DNA of 64,000 nt from positions 229,812 to 293,811 of the forward strand of contig CALSPA010000005.1 of NCBI GenBank assembly GCA_943788115.1. Reading direction: 5' to 3'. Positions 43,618 to 52,841 of this stretch are shown one piece after another. Below the pieces are notes generated by a model, which saw only the letters and a list, made by a program, of their open reading frames with translations, made no database searches and was not told the DNA's origin. Origin of the DNA: an uncultured Flavobacteriales bacterium (GTDB lineage Bacteria > Bacteroidota > Bacteroidia > Flavobacteriales_D > Parvicellaceae). Position numbers and translations under genes: made by a program. How positions within the stretch are numbered: the first letter of the stretch is position 1; each line of letters starts with the position of its first letter.

Positions 43618-45759
43618 TTAAAAGGCTGTTATTTTAATATACTGATATTTAGCATATTTTTCTTTATTAAGGTAATCTCCTATGTATTTAGGCCCTTGTA
43701 CTAATGAATTTTCAGAAACAATTTTAAATTTACTTATGTCTACACCAAGTTTTACTAAACGATCGCTCAAAAACTGTTTAGCATTTATTGTTCGTTGATT
43801 AGCTAGGTTTTTATTGCTATTGTATGATTTAGTTGGAACCGATGATGCACTTCCTTCTAATTCTATTTGAACCTTACCATTTATAGTAATAATTTCATTA
43901 ATTCCATCAATAAAAGCATTGAACTTTTCTTGTTCACTTGAAATGCCTTTTTCATTATACCCATAAAATATTTGAAAATTTACAGGAGCTATAGTAGATT
44001 GATTGTTTTGAGATTTTGTTTCAGTTTTTGTGTCAATTTCAGGGGATGTAGTTGTGTTGTTTTCGTTATTTGTTATTGTGTTTTTTTGATCTCCACTAGC
44101 TGTTGAGTCTTCTTCTGATAAAGGAATGCCTCCAATTGTAATCACTTTATTAATTTCTTGGTAATTAGCTTCACAAGGAAGTTTAAATTCTGTACTATAA
44201 AATATTTCTTCATTTTGAGTGTACTCTACTAAATATTCATGACAAGGAATAAGATTAAAAACATAAGACCCATTTCTTCTGTTAGGAGTGTATTGTAATA
44301 AATTATCAGCTCCTTCTGTTAAATCATAAACCCATATTACAATTCCAGCAGGAATTTGATCTAGGGTGCCAGGATCAATATACCCTTTCAATATAGCTAA
44401 TGGTTCAGACTCTTTATCTTCAAGTAAAACTTTATAAATATCTTTTTCTCCATACCCACCCTCATGTGAAGATGCATAGTATCCATTTTTGCCATCTGCA
44501 TTTGTTGTGAAATAAAGATCATCTTCAACTGTATTCAAGGGATAACCCATGTTCACAGGAAATGTCCATTTACCGTCTTCATTTAGTTCGCTATGGAAAA
44601 TATCAAAACCTCCCATACTTTCTTCACCATTTGAGCTGAAATAAAATGTTTTGCCATTGGGGTGGAGAAAAGGTGAGTCTTCATCAAAGGGGGTGTTTAT
44701 AGGAGGCCCGATGTTGTATGCTTGAGACCATTCACCATTAGGTAATTTAACAAGCCTATAAATGTCTCTTCCCCCATAACCACCTTCTCTATCACTAACG
44801 AAATACATGGTGTTTCCATCAATTGATGTTGTTACATGTGTTTCCCAAGCAGCTGAATTAATAGCGTCTAGTTTTCTTGGAGACCCATAATTTATATCAT
44901 CTCTCTCTGAAATATATAAGTCTCCATTTCCTTGGTTGTCATCCTTGTAGAAGTATAAGAATTGACCATCAGCAGAAACACTCACAGACGCTTGATTACT
45001 TGTGGGTCTATTAAAATCTGCCAATTCTGGAGTATCCCATTTATTAGTTTTAAAGTTTTTATATGAAACATAAACATCTTCAAAATGTTTACCATCTTGA
45101 GGGCTGTAAATGCCTTCATTTGAAACCTGATTGGTATCTGTTCTTAACCTTCTTGATGTGAAAAATATTGCACTTTCATCAGCGGTAATAACAGGACTAA
45201 AGTCAGAGTAAGAGCTGTTTATTTCACCTCCTATGTTTTCCAGTTTGTATTTTTTAGGTTTTAAAAGTTGTTTGGTTGCAATTTCACATTGTTTAATATC
45301 ATGAAAAACCATTTCTTTTAAGAAATGCTTTTTACTAGAGACTTCAATAAATTGATTAAAGTATTTTATAGCTGAATCAGGTTCATAGTTTAAATGAAAT
45401 GACTTTCCTAGGTAATATAAAACTTCTACTGGAGAACCTTTAACAGAATAGTCTAATGGACTATATCTTTCAATAATATTACTTTTAGCAAAGTTTAAAT
45501 ATTCAAATGCTTCTTTTTTATTGTTAGCTGACTTAAGAAGGCAATAGCCAGTTTTGTAATTTACATTAGAGTTTTCTGGTTGTTCTATTACTAATTCTAA
45601 CCAAATTTCTTTAGCAAACTCAAAAAGATTATCTTCCATTAGTGAGTTTGCAGCTTCAAACTTTTCTCTAAAAGACGCTTTGTCATTTACTTTTTCTTGA
45701 GAATAAAAGATTGATGACCATACACAAAGGCTAAGAATAAAAAGAAATCGAATATTCAT
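43618..45759 (-). CDS. PD40-OmpA outer-membrane protein (PorE-like)
   Basis: 713 aa: signal peptide, TPR-like region (about 25-160), PD40 propeller (about 190-420: FFTSRRLR, MYFVSDREGGYGGRDIY, FYFSSNGEESMGGFDIFH), a carboxypeptidase-regulatory-like sandwich (about 435-530), a serine/threonine/asparagine linker and a C-terminal OmpA-type peptidoglycan-binding domain (about 580-713: GKVQIELEGSASSVPTKSYNSNKNLANQRTINAKQFL). This domain order is that of PorE, the T9SS factor linking the secretion complex to peptidoglycan; paralogues are common in the phylum, so the specific role is inferred. Confidence 0.85.
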   Translation of the reverse strand: MNIRFLFILSLCVWSSIFYSQEKVNDKASFREKFEAANSLMEDNLFEFAKEIWLELVIEQPENSNVNYKTGYCLLKSANNKKEAFEYLNFAKSNIIERYSPLDYSVKGSPVEVLYYLGKSFHLNYEPDSAIKYFNQFIEVSSKKHFLKEMVFHDIKQCEIATKQLLKPKKYKLENIGGEINSSYSDFSPVITADESAIFFTSRRLRTDTNQVSNEGIYSPQDGKHFEDVYVSYKNFKTNKWDTPELADFNRPTSNQASVSVSADGQFLYFYKDDNQGNGDLYISERDDINYGSPRKLDAINSAAWETHVTTSIDGNTMYFVSDREGGYGGRDIYRLVKLPNGEWSQAYNIGPPINTPFDEDSPFLHPNGKTFYFSSNGEESMGGFDIFHSELNEDGKWTFPVNMGYPLNTVEDDLYFTTNADGKNGYYASSHEGGYGEKDIYKVLLEDKESEPLAILKGYIDPGTLDQIPAGIVIWVYDLTEGADNLLQYTPNRRNGSYVFNLIPCHEYLVEYTQNEEIFYSTEFKLPCEANYQEINKVITIGGIPLSEEDSTASGDQKNTITNNENNTTTSPEIDTKTETKSQNNQSTIAPVNFQIFYGYNEKGISSEQEKFNAFIDGINEIITINGKVQIELEGSASSVPTKSYNSNKNLANQRTINAKQFLSDRLVKLGVDISKFKIVSENSLVQGPKYIGDYLNKEKYAKYQYIKITAF

Positions 45760-45795
45760 ATTAGGTTATTAATTTTAAATTAAAACATTTTAAAT

Positions 45796-47118
45796 TTAAA
45801 TCTCACGATTCAAATCAAAACTTTCTAAATAATCAGCAACTTTTTTCACAAAGCTTCCACCCATAGCTCCGTCAATGTTTCTATGGTCATAAGAGTGAGA
45901 TAAAAACATCATGTGTCTTATTCCGATGGTGTCTCCCTGAGGAGTTTCTATGACAGCTGGTTTTTTTCTTATAGCTCCAACTGCTAAAATTGCACTTTGT
46001 GGTTGATTTATTATTGGAGTTCCCATCACATTTCCAAATGTTCCAACATTTGTAACCGTATAAGTTCCACCTTGAATTTCATCAGGAGATAATTTATTTA
46101 ACCTTGCTCTGTTTGCTAAATCATTTACTTTTTTTGCCAGACCAACTAGATTATATTGATCAGCATTGTGAATAACAGGAACAATTAGGTTTCCTGAAGG
46201 AAGAGCTGTTGCCATTCCAAGGTTTAAATCTTTCTTAATAATTATTTGATCACCATTGATCATGGAATTAACGTTAGGCATATCCTTTAATGCTTTTATA
46301 ATTGCTTCCATAAAAATAGGGGTGAAAGTTAGTTTTTCACCTTCTCTTTTCAAAAATTCATTTTTCATTTTATTTCGCCACATAACTATATTTGTTACAT
46401 CGGCTTCTACAAATGATGTAACGTGTGGTGCAACGTGCTTAGACATTACCATATGATCAGCAATAAGCTTTCTCATTCTGTCCATTTGAATAATTTCATC
46501 ATTGCCACCAATAGGTACATTTGGTGCATTGTGAGTAGGAACAACAGCTTTTTGTATGTTAGCGTTTTGATTTTGTGTAACAACGGTTTTTGGTGAAGGA
46601 TTTGCTTTTGATTTTATAAATAAAAGCATGTCTTTTTTTGTTACTCTTCCTCCTGAACCAGATCCTTGTATTTGCTCTAATTCTTCATGATTAATTCCTT
46701 CTTTAGATGCAATACTCTTAACTAAAGGTGAGTAAAATCTAGAACTTTCTAAAGCAATAAATTCATTGTTAGATTTACCATTTGCTAAAGGTTCTAAAAT
46801 TTGCTCAGCAATTATTGGCTCTATTTCTTTTATTTCAGTGGTGGAAATGGGTTCTTTAACACCCTCACTAGAATTAACTTCTCCTCCAATGATTGCAAAA
46901 GCAGCTCCAACTTGTACCACATCACCTTCGTTATATAGAATTTTAGACAATACACCAGCAGAAGGAGATGGAACTTCGGAGTCAACTTTGTCAGTAGCAA
47001 TTTCTACTAAAGGTTCATCTTCTTCAATGGTTTCTCCTACAGATTTAAGCCACTTAGTTATAGTAGCTTCAGCAACACTTTCTCCCATTTTGGGTAATAA
47101 CACTTCAATTTCTGCCAT
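45796..47118 (-). CDS. 2-oxo acid dehydrogenase E2 (dihydrolipoyllysine acyltransferase)
   Basis: 440 aa. A lipoyl domain (about 1-78) with the lipoylated Lys44 in EIATDKVDSEV, a linker, a peripheral subunit-binding domain (about 128-168: FYSPLVKSIASKEGI, GSGSGGRVTKKDML) and the catalytic acyltransferase core (about 205-440) ending in YDHRNIDGAMGG with the active-site His. It belongs to a pyruvate, 2-oxoglutarate or branched-chain complex. E1 and E3 are not adjacent, so which complex cannot be stated. An exact TAnnTTTG box lies at 47161-47154. Confidence 0.9.
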   Translation of the reverse strand: MAEIEVLLPKMGESVAEATITKWLKSVGETIEEDEPLVEIATDKVDSEVPSPSAGVLSKILYNEGDVVQVGAAFAIIGGEVNSSEGVKEPISTTEIKEIEPIIAEQILEPLANGKSNNEFIALESSRFYSPLVKSIASKEGINHEELEQIQGSGSGGRVTKKDMLLFIKSKANPSPKTVVTQNQNANIQKAVVPTHNAPNVPIGGNDEIIQMDRMRKLIADHMVMSKHVAPHVTSFVEADVTNIVMWRNKMKNEFLKREGEKLTFTPIFMEAIIKALKDMPNVNSMINGDQIIIKKDLNLGMATALPSGNLIVPVIHNADQYNLVGLAKKVNDLANRARLNKLSPDEIQGGTYTVTNVGTFGNVMGTPIINQPQSAILAVGAIRKKPAVIETPQGDTIGIRHMMFLSHSYDHRNIDGAMGGSFVKKVADYLESFDLNREI

Positions 47119-47153
47119 TTTACTAGTATGATATAGTTCTATTTATTGGTGAA

Positions 47154-47161
47154 CAAAAATA
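47154..47161 (-). promoter_or_regulatory. Candidate -7 promoter element for the E2 gene
   Basis: TATTTTTG on the minus strand matches TAnnTTTG; it ends 35 bases before the ATG at 47118. Confidence 0.4.
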
Positions 47162-47231
47162 GTTTTTTTAGATGATATATTAAGATTTTTAAACGAGAAA
47201 GTCTTAAAGAATTGTTTTATTGAAAAACAGG

Positions 47232-49172
47232 TTAACCTAAGAGTTTTAAATTTCTAATTAAAATCCTTAAATCAGCAATAATGCTATAATCTTTTGCATA
47301 TACAACATTTAATTTTGTAGCTATATCATCATTTATTGGGTTAATTCCATCTGATACAGAGAGTACATTTTTTTTAAGCTTAGGTAGTTTAGCTGAAGAA
47401 TTGTTTTTGTAATATCCAACCCAAGTTGATAGACCAAAAAGAACACTTAGCATGTTTTTCAGGGCAATTAAAGGGTGCTTTATAAAAAGAAATAAAAATG
47501 GATAAATTGATATTAACAAAATTGATGAGCTAAGATCAAAAAGTCTTTTAGCTCTGATATTCTTAATATTATTAATGGTGTTCATGTCTACCATGTATAA
47601 ATCGCCACTACTATGAATGGAGTTGCTCCCAATTAAGAAAAGAGTGTTTGGCTGAGAAATTTTAAAGTCAACTTTATGTAATGTTGAAAAAGTTGACATT
47701 ATTTCTATAGTAGATTGAGCCGAAATATCTTTGGCACAAAAAACTACTTCGTGAATTTTCTTTATTCTAACTAAGTCGTTTAATTGATTGAGCTGAATTT
47801 TAAAGGACGCTTCATCTTTTCCAACTATTAATGATGGATTCACAAAATAAAGTTCTTCTATCTGAGCTATTTGTTCTAATAGATTTTTAATTCTTAACCC
47901 CTCATCTTGACTACCAACAATTGCAAAAGACTTTTTTTCTTTAATAGTTGTCTTGATTCTTCCCCAACCCATTAAATGAAAAGCTATTCTGTTTAAAAAT
48001 GATACTCCTATAAAACCAATACTTGATAGTAATATTATAGATCTTGAAAATTGAATTTCTTTGGGCAGTAAAGCATATGCAGATAATATAATAATTGTTC
48101 CAATAGTTGCTGATTTTAAGATTGAAAATAACTTGTATGGCTTGTCATTAGCTCCTAATACAACATTGGAGACTACCCAAACTATCGTATAGGTTATTAA
48201 AGCTATTGAAAGAATTTTTAATGGGAATGTAATTCCCGTGTAAATTTGATAATATTTTGCAATAAAATAGATAGAAATAGCTGTTCCAAAAGCGTCAAAT
48301 AAAGAGAGAGAGAGTTTTTTAAGAAATTGATTTGAAATGGCTATGAAAGCTCTTATGTAAACCGCAATATTAATGAAGAATGAAAAAAGCTTAGCATTTT
48401 TTTTAGAAAAATGTTTCTTAGCAAAAATGATCATAGCATTGTAAAAAACAAAAACGTAATTTATTGAAGTTTTCTTTGTGCTTTCACCTTTGTAGTGAAT
48501 GATGCTAGTTTCTGAAAAATAGTAATTTTTATAGCCACCCAAAATGAGTCTGTAAGATAGATCTATGTCTTCTCCATACATGAAAAAAGATTCGTCTAAT
48601 AGCCCTATTTTATCAAGAGCCTTTTTTCTTAATAGCATAAATGCTCCTGATAATATTTCTATGGAGTGATTTTTATTTTTAGAAAGAAAACCAAGATGAT
48701 ATCGCCCCATTAGCTTTGATTTTGGAAATAAGCTAGATAATCCAAAAATTTTATAAAAAGCTACAGAAGGAGTTGGAAGACCTCTCTTAGATTCAGGTAA
48801 AAACTTTCCTTTACCATCTATCATTTTCACTCCTAAACCACCGGAATCAGCTTTATTATCCATGAATTGAAGACACTTTATAAAAGTGTCTTCTTCAACT
48901 ACTGTATCTGGATTTAAAAGTAAAACATACTCACCTTTAGCCAATTTTATTGCTTGGTTATTTGCCGAAGAAAAACCTACGTTTTCTTTATTTGCAATTA
49001 GTTTTACATCTTTAAATTTGTTTCTAATCATAGAAACAGATCCGTCTACAGAATTGTTGTCAACAACAAATATTTCAGCATCTAATTGACCAATAGCTTT
49101 TCGAACAGAAATTAAGCATTGTTCTAAAAAATGCTCTACATTATAATTAACTATGACTATAGATAATTTCAA
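47232..49172 (-). CDS. Family 2 glycosyltransferase with membrane segments and CapD-like region
   Basis: 646 aa. GT-A domain (about 1-230): SIVIVNYNVEHFLEQCLISVRK, VDNNSVDGS, LLNPDTVVEEDTF (D-x-D-like) and FFMYGEDIDLSYRL, the rhamnosyl/galactosyl-transferase type. Then 4-6 membrane helices (about 265-400) and a Rossmann-like region (about 412-520: SFAIVGSQDEGLRIKNLLEQ) resembling the non-catalytic N-terminal part of CapD/PglF-type sugar-nucleotide proteins. A last hydrophobic hairpin resembles the membrane part of glycosylphosphotransferases. The start is TTG (49172). It probably builds cell-surface polysaccharide. Confidence 0.85.
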   Translation of the reverse strand: MKLSIVIVNYNVEHFLEQCLISVRKAIGQLDAEIFVVDNNSVDGSVSMIRNKFKDVKLIANKENVGFSSANNQAIKLAKGEYVLLLNPDTVVEEDTFIKCLQFMDNKADSGGLGVKMIDGKGKFLPESKRGLPTPSVAFYKIFGLSSLFPKSKLMGRYHLGFLSKNKNHSIEILSGAFMLLRKKALDKIGLLDESFFMYGEDIDLSYRLILGGYKNYYFSETSIIHYKGESTKKTSINYVFVFYNAMIIFAKKHFSKKNAKLFSFFINIAVYIRAFIAISNQFLKKLSLSLFDAFGTAISIYFIAKYYQIYTGITFPLKILSIALITYTIVWVVSNVVLGANDKPYKLFSILKSATIGTIIILSAYALLPKEIQFSRSIILLSSIGFIGVSFLNRIAFHLMGWGRIKTTIKEKKSFAIVGSQDEGLRIKNLLEQIAQIEELYFVNPSLIVGKDEASFKIQLNQLNDLVRIKKIHEVVFCAKDISAQSTIEIMSTFSTLHKVDFKISQPNTLFLIGSNSIHSSGDLYMVDMNTINNIKNIRAKRLFDLSSSILLISIYPFLFLFIKHPLIALKNMLSVLFGLSTWVGYYKNNSSAKLPKLKKNVLSVSDGINPINDDIATKLNVVYAKDYSIIADLRILIRNLKLLG

Positions 49173-49177
49173 ATTAT

Positions 49178-49795
49178 TTATGAGCTAAAATTAATTTCAT
49201 ATGGTGAACGATTCATGATTGATTTTCCTAAAGTAATTTCATCTATATATTCAAGTTGATTTCCAATGCCAATTCCTCTAGAAATTAAACTCATTTTTAT
49301 TTCTTTATCCAAAATTTTTCGGTAAATAAAAAAATTAGTAGTATCACCTTCCATTGTAGCAGGTAATCCAAAAATGAGTTCTTTAACACTGTTTTTTTCA
49401 ATTCTAGTTAAAAGACTTGAGATGTTTAAATCTTCAGGTCCTATACCTTCCATTGGAGAAATGACACCACCTAAAACATGATACTTTCCAAAAAATTGGC
49501 CAGTAGATTCAATTGCGATCACATCTCTGATATCTTGTACAATACAAATAATTGAGCTATCTCTTTTTGGATGACTACAAATGTCGCAAATTTCTTTGTC
49601 CGAAATATTGAAACATGTATTACAGAATTTAATACTTTCTTTAAGTTTTATGAATGAATTTGAGAATTGTTCAACTTCGTGTTGATCTTTATTAAGAAGG
49701 TGCAAGACTAATCTAAGAGCAGTTCTTTTGCCAACTCCTGGTAAGGAAGACATTTGAGTTACCGCTTGATTTAATAGTTTAGACTTAAATTCCAT
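49178..49795 (-). CDS. recR: Recombination mediator RecR
   Basis: 205 aa. Helix-hairpin-helix (SSLPGVGKRTALRLVLHLL, about 17-35), a four-cysteine zinc finger (CNTCFNISDKEICDIC) and a Toprim domain (ICIVQDIRDVIAIE ... YHVLGGVISPMEGIGPEDL) in the family's order. It loads RecA at gaps with RecO and RecF. Six bases before the glycosyltransferase gene and 13 after the decarboxylase gene. Confidence 0.96.
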   Translation of the reverse strand: MEFKSKLLNQAVTQMSSLPGVGKRTALRLVLHLLNKDQHEVEQFSNSFIKLKESIKFCNTCFNISDKEICDICSHPKRDSSIICIVQDIRDVIAIESTGQFFGKYHVLGGVISPMEGIGPEDLNISSLLTRIEKNSVKELIFGLPATMEGDTTNFFIYRKILDKEIKMSLISRGIGIGNQLEYIDEITLGKSIMNRSPYEINFSS

Positions 49796-49808
49796 AATGC
49801 AAATTTAA

Positions 49809-51263
49809 CTAAGCAATTGAAGACTTGAATTGATTTTTAAAATGTTTTTCAACCATTTCAATTAATAGTTCAATTTCTTTCAAATGGGTTCTAAAAGATA
49901 ATATTGCTACTCTAAGCCAAACCTCATTTTCAATTTTAGTAGAGGAGATAAATATCCTTCCATCTTTGTGCATCTGCTCTAGTATCTGTTGATTTAAGCT
50001 AGAAGGATCTTTATTCTTACAAATAAACCTGAAAGTGAAAACTGTAAGTTCCGGTCTAGGACCAACTTCAATGAATTCCATTTTCTCAAATTCATTGTAA
50101 ATATATTGCGTGAGTAATAATTTTTCTTTTAAAGCATCTTTAAAAACTTGAGTTCCATGAAAAAGTAATGGTAGCCAAATTCTAAGGCCTCTAAAATTTC
50201 TGGAAAGTTCTGGTGATAAATCAGCTGGTGATAAATGCTCATGACCTGAATATGCATCTTTCATGTAATTAGCCAAGTAATAGTTTGTTTTTAATAAGTC
50301 AGCTCTATCTTTTACCAACACTGCTCCTGAGCCATAAGGCAAAAACATGCCTTTATGAGGGTCTATTACTAATGAATCTGCTTTTTCTATTCCTTTGAAC
50401 GTACCTTTATGTTCTTCTAATAAGTGAAAAAACCCACCATAAGCAGCGTCAACATGAAACCAACATTTGTGCTGATTTGCTAAATCACCAATTGTATCTA
50501 GATCATCAACAACTCCGGTATCTGTAGTGCCAGCAGAACAAATAATTAGAAAAGGTGTTAACCCATTTTTAGTATCTTCTATAAGTTGTTTTTCAAGAGA
50601 TTTGATGTTTAAATGGAAGTTTTTTTCTAAAGGAATTTCTCTATATATACACTCACTTAATCCACTTATTCTAATGGCTTTGTGAATGCAATGATGCATT
50701 TGGGCAGAGCCATAGATAACTGTTTTTTCATAATCAGCTCCTTTAATATTGTGCTTATCTCTTGCTGCAACTATGCTTATTAGATTAGCTATACTTCCAC
50801 CAGTAGTTAGATTTCCTCCATATCTTTTTAGATTAAACCCAAATAATTTAGCAAACCAGTTTAAGATGTGATTTTCAATATTTATGGCTCCTGGATTTGC
50901 AAAGTAAATTCCAGAATATTTATTAGTCATTGCAGCTATGAAATCTCCATAAGCAGCAGTTGGTATTCCTCCGCCTGGGATGTATCCAATATGTGCTCCT
51001 GATGCTGGTTGTATACCATTACTATTAACAGCATTTTCAAATAAATTTAGTATTTCTTCAATAGGATATCCGTTGGCATTAAAAGGGTGTTCAAATATTA
51101 ACTCACTAGAACTAAAGTCGCTTTCAAACCCATTTTTATCTTTTAAATTGTCAATGAAATTATTTAAGTAATTAACAACTTTTTCATTGAAATCGGTTCT
51201 TCGATTATCCTTAAGGTCTAAATTCAAAACAGACTGTTCTAATTCAAGTATTTCTTTTCTCAT
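49809..51263 (-). CDS. Group II PLP-dependent decarboxylase
   Basis: 484 aa. PLP lysine Lys304 (SLVIDPHKGMFLPYG), PLP-ring Asp272 (WFHVDAAYGGFF) and the substrate-side ASGAHIGYIPGGGIPTAAYGD pattern place it with aromatic-L-amino-acid and related decarboxylases (fold type I). Substrate specificity (tyrosine, DOPA, tryptophan, glutamate, diaminobutyrate) is not settled by the sequence. It is the first gene of a leftward run with recR and is divergent from a sodium symporter, which could import its substrate. Confidence 0.88.
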   Translation of the reverse strand: MRKEILELEQSVLNLDLKDNRRTDFNEKVVNYLNNFIDNLKDKNGFESDFSSSELIFEHPFNANGYPIEEILNLFENAVNSNGIQPASGAHIGYIPGGGIPTAAYGDFIAAMTNKYSGIYFANPGAINIENHILNWFAKLFGFNLKRYGGNLTTGGSIANLISIVAARDKHNIKGADYEKTVIYGSAQMHHCIHKAIRISGLSECIYREIPLEKNFHLNIKSLEKQLIEDTKNGLTPFLIICSAGTTDTGVVDDLDTIGDLANQHKCWFHVDAAYGGFFHLLEEHKGTFKGIEKADSLVIDPHKGMFLPYGSGAVLVKDRADLLKTNYYLANYMKDAYSGHEHLSPADLSPELSRNFRGLRIWLPLLFHGTQVFKDALKEKLLLTQYIYNEFEKMEFIEVGPRPELTVFTFRFICKNKDPSSLNQQILEQMHKDGRIFISSTKIENEVWLRVAILSFRTHLKEIELLIEMVEKHFKNQFKSSIA

Positions 51264-51344
51264 TTTTGCTGTTTTAAAAATTAAAAGTTAATATCTGCAG
51301 ATTATTATTGTCTACCAAACATAGTAAAAGCTTTTCTTTGTTTT

Positions 51345-52841
51345 ATGAATGCATCAATAATCATTTCCGTTATAGTAATATATTTTTTAGTATTAATAAT
51401 AATTGCTAAACAGACAGCAGGAAAAGGAGAAAATGCAGCTTTTTTTCTAGGGAATAGAAAATCTCCCTGGTATGTTGTTGCTTTTGGCATGATTGGAGCA
51501 TCTCTTTCAGGAATTACTTTTATTTCTATTCCTGGGTGGGTTGGAAATGAAGTTAACCAATTTAGTTACATGCAGGCTGTCTTGGGTTATATGTTTGGTT
51601 ATGCCATTATTGCCTATGTGCTTTTACCCATTTATTACAGATTGAATTTAGTTTCAATTTATACTTACCTTGACAAACGATTTGGATTTTGGAGTTATAA
51701 AACTGGTGCAGCATTTTTCTTTTTATCAAGAGTAATTGGAGCATCTGTTAGGCTATTACTAGTTTCAAAAGTATTGCAATTAATACTTTTTGATGAGTGG
51801 GGAGTTCCATTTGAATTCACAGTGCTAATTTCAGTTTTACTTATTTGGATTTACACCAATAAAGGTGGTATAAAGACAATAATTTGGACAGACACACTAC
51901 AAACTGCATTTATGTTGCTTTCAGTAATATTTACTGTTTATTTAGTAAGTGATGCTTTGAATTTAGAGCAGAAAGGTGGATTGGTCTCAGCTATAAGTAA
52001 TAGTGGATATTCTAAAATTTTCTTTTTTACTGATATTAATGGCGGCAATCATTTTTTGAAGCACTTCTTTGGAGGAATTTTCATTTGCATTGGAATGACA
52101 GGATTGGATCAAGATATGATGCAAAAGAACTTAAGCTGTAAAAACATTAAGGATGCCCAGAAGAATATGCTAAGCTTAGGCGGGATTTTAGTGCTTGTGA
52201 ATTTAATGTTTTTATCCTTAGGAGCATTGCTTTATATGTACGCTCAAAAAACAGGAGTTGGTTTAGGTGTGAAATCTGATTTACTTTTTGCAGAAATTGC
52301 TATGAGCGATAAAACAGGTAATTTAATTGGAATATTATTTCTTTTGGGTTTAATAGCAGCAGCTTATAGTAGTGCAGATTCAGCATTAACTTCTTTAACA
52401 ACTTCATTTTCTATGGATTTCTTGAATATTTCTGAAAAACCGGTGAAAAGCCAAGAAAGAATAAGGAAATATGTTCATGTAGGTATGTCGTTATTAATTA
52501 TTTCTGTAGTAATTGCTTTAAATTATTGTACAACAGATACTGCCATTGATTTAGTTATGAAATTTGCTGGGTTTACTTATGGCCCCTTAATTGGGTTATT
52601 CTTTTTTGGTATTTTAACCAAACGAAAATTAATCGACAAATTGGTGCTGCCAATTAGTTTAGCTGTTCCATTATTAGTTGGTTTATTCTGGTGGTATTCT
52701 TTTGGTGGCCCAGGCATTGAAGAAAATGAACCAGGAGTTTTTGGCTTTTACAAATTTGGATATGAGTTAATAATATATAACTCTATAGTTTCTTTTTTAT
52801 TCTTATGGATGATTAGTAAAAAAGAGGAATCAATTGGCTAA
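51345..52841 (+). CDS. Sodium:solute symporter (SSS family)
   Basis: 498 aa with about 13 membrane helices and typical family landmarks: FFLGNRKSPWYVVAFGMIGASLSGITFISIPGWV near the front, the RVIGASVRLLLVSKV helix, the IIWTDTLQTAFM segment and GLDQDMMQKNLSCKNIKDAQKNML in the middle. It imports a small solute (sugar, amino acid, carboxylate or vitamin) with sodium. The substrate is unknown; the divergent neighbour is a PLP decarboxylase. Its 3' end overlaps the convergent DUF3050 gene by 12 bases. Confidence 0.9.
   Translation: MNASIIISVIVIYFLVLIIIAKQTAGKGENAAFFLGNRKSPWYVVAFGMIGASLSGITFISIPGWVGNEVNQFSYMQAVLGYMFGYAIIAYVLLPIYYRLNLVSIYTYLDKRFGFWSYKTGAAFFFLSRVIGASVRLLLVSKVLQLILFDEWGVPFEFTVLISVLLIWIYTNKGGIKTIIWTDTLQTAFMLLSVIFTVYLVSDALNLEQKGGLVSAISNSGYSKIFFFTDINGGNHFLKHFFGGIFICIGMTGLDQDMMQKNLSCKNIKDAQKNMLSLGGILVLVNLMFLSLGALLYMYAQKTGVGLGVKSDLLFAEIAMSDKTGNLIGILFLLGLIAAAYSSADSALTSLTTSFSMDFLNISEKPVKSQERIRKYVHVGMSLLIISVVIALNYCTTDTAIDLVMKFAGFTYGPLIGLFFFGILTKRKLIDKLVLPISLAVPLLVGLFWWYSFGGPGIEENEPGVFGFYKFGYELIIYNSIVSFLFLWMISKKEESIG

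Noticed and set aside
51293..51302. ATCTGCAGAT as a confirmed operator
   Set aside because: A 10-base palindrome alone, without a matching second site or extended symmetry; kept only as a remark in the findings.
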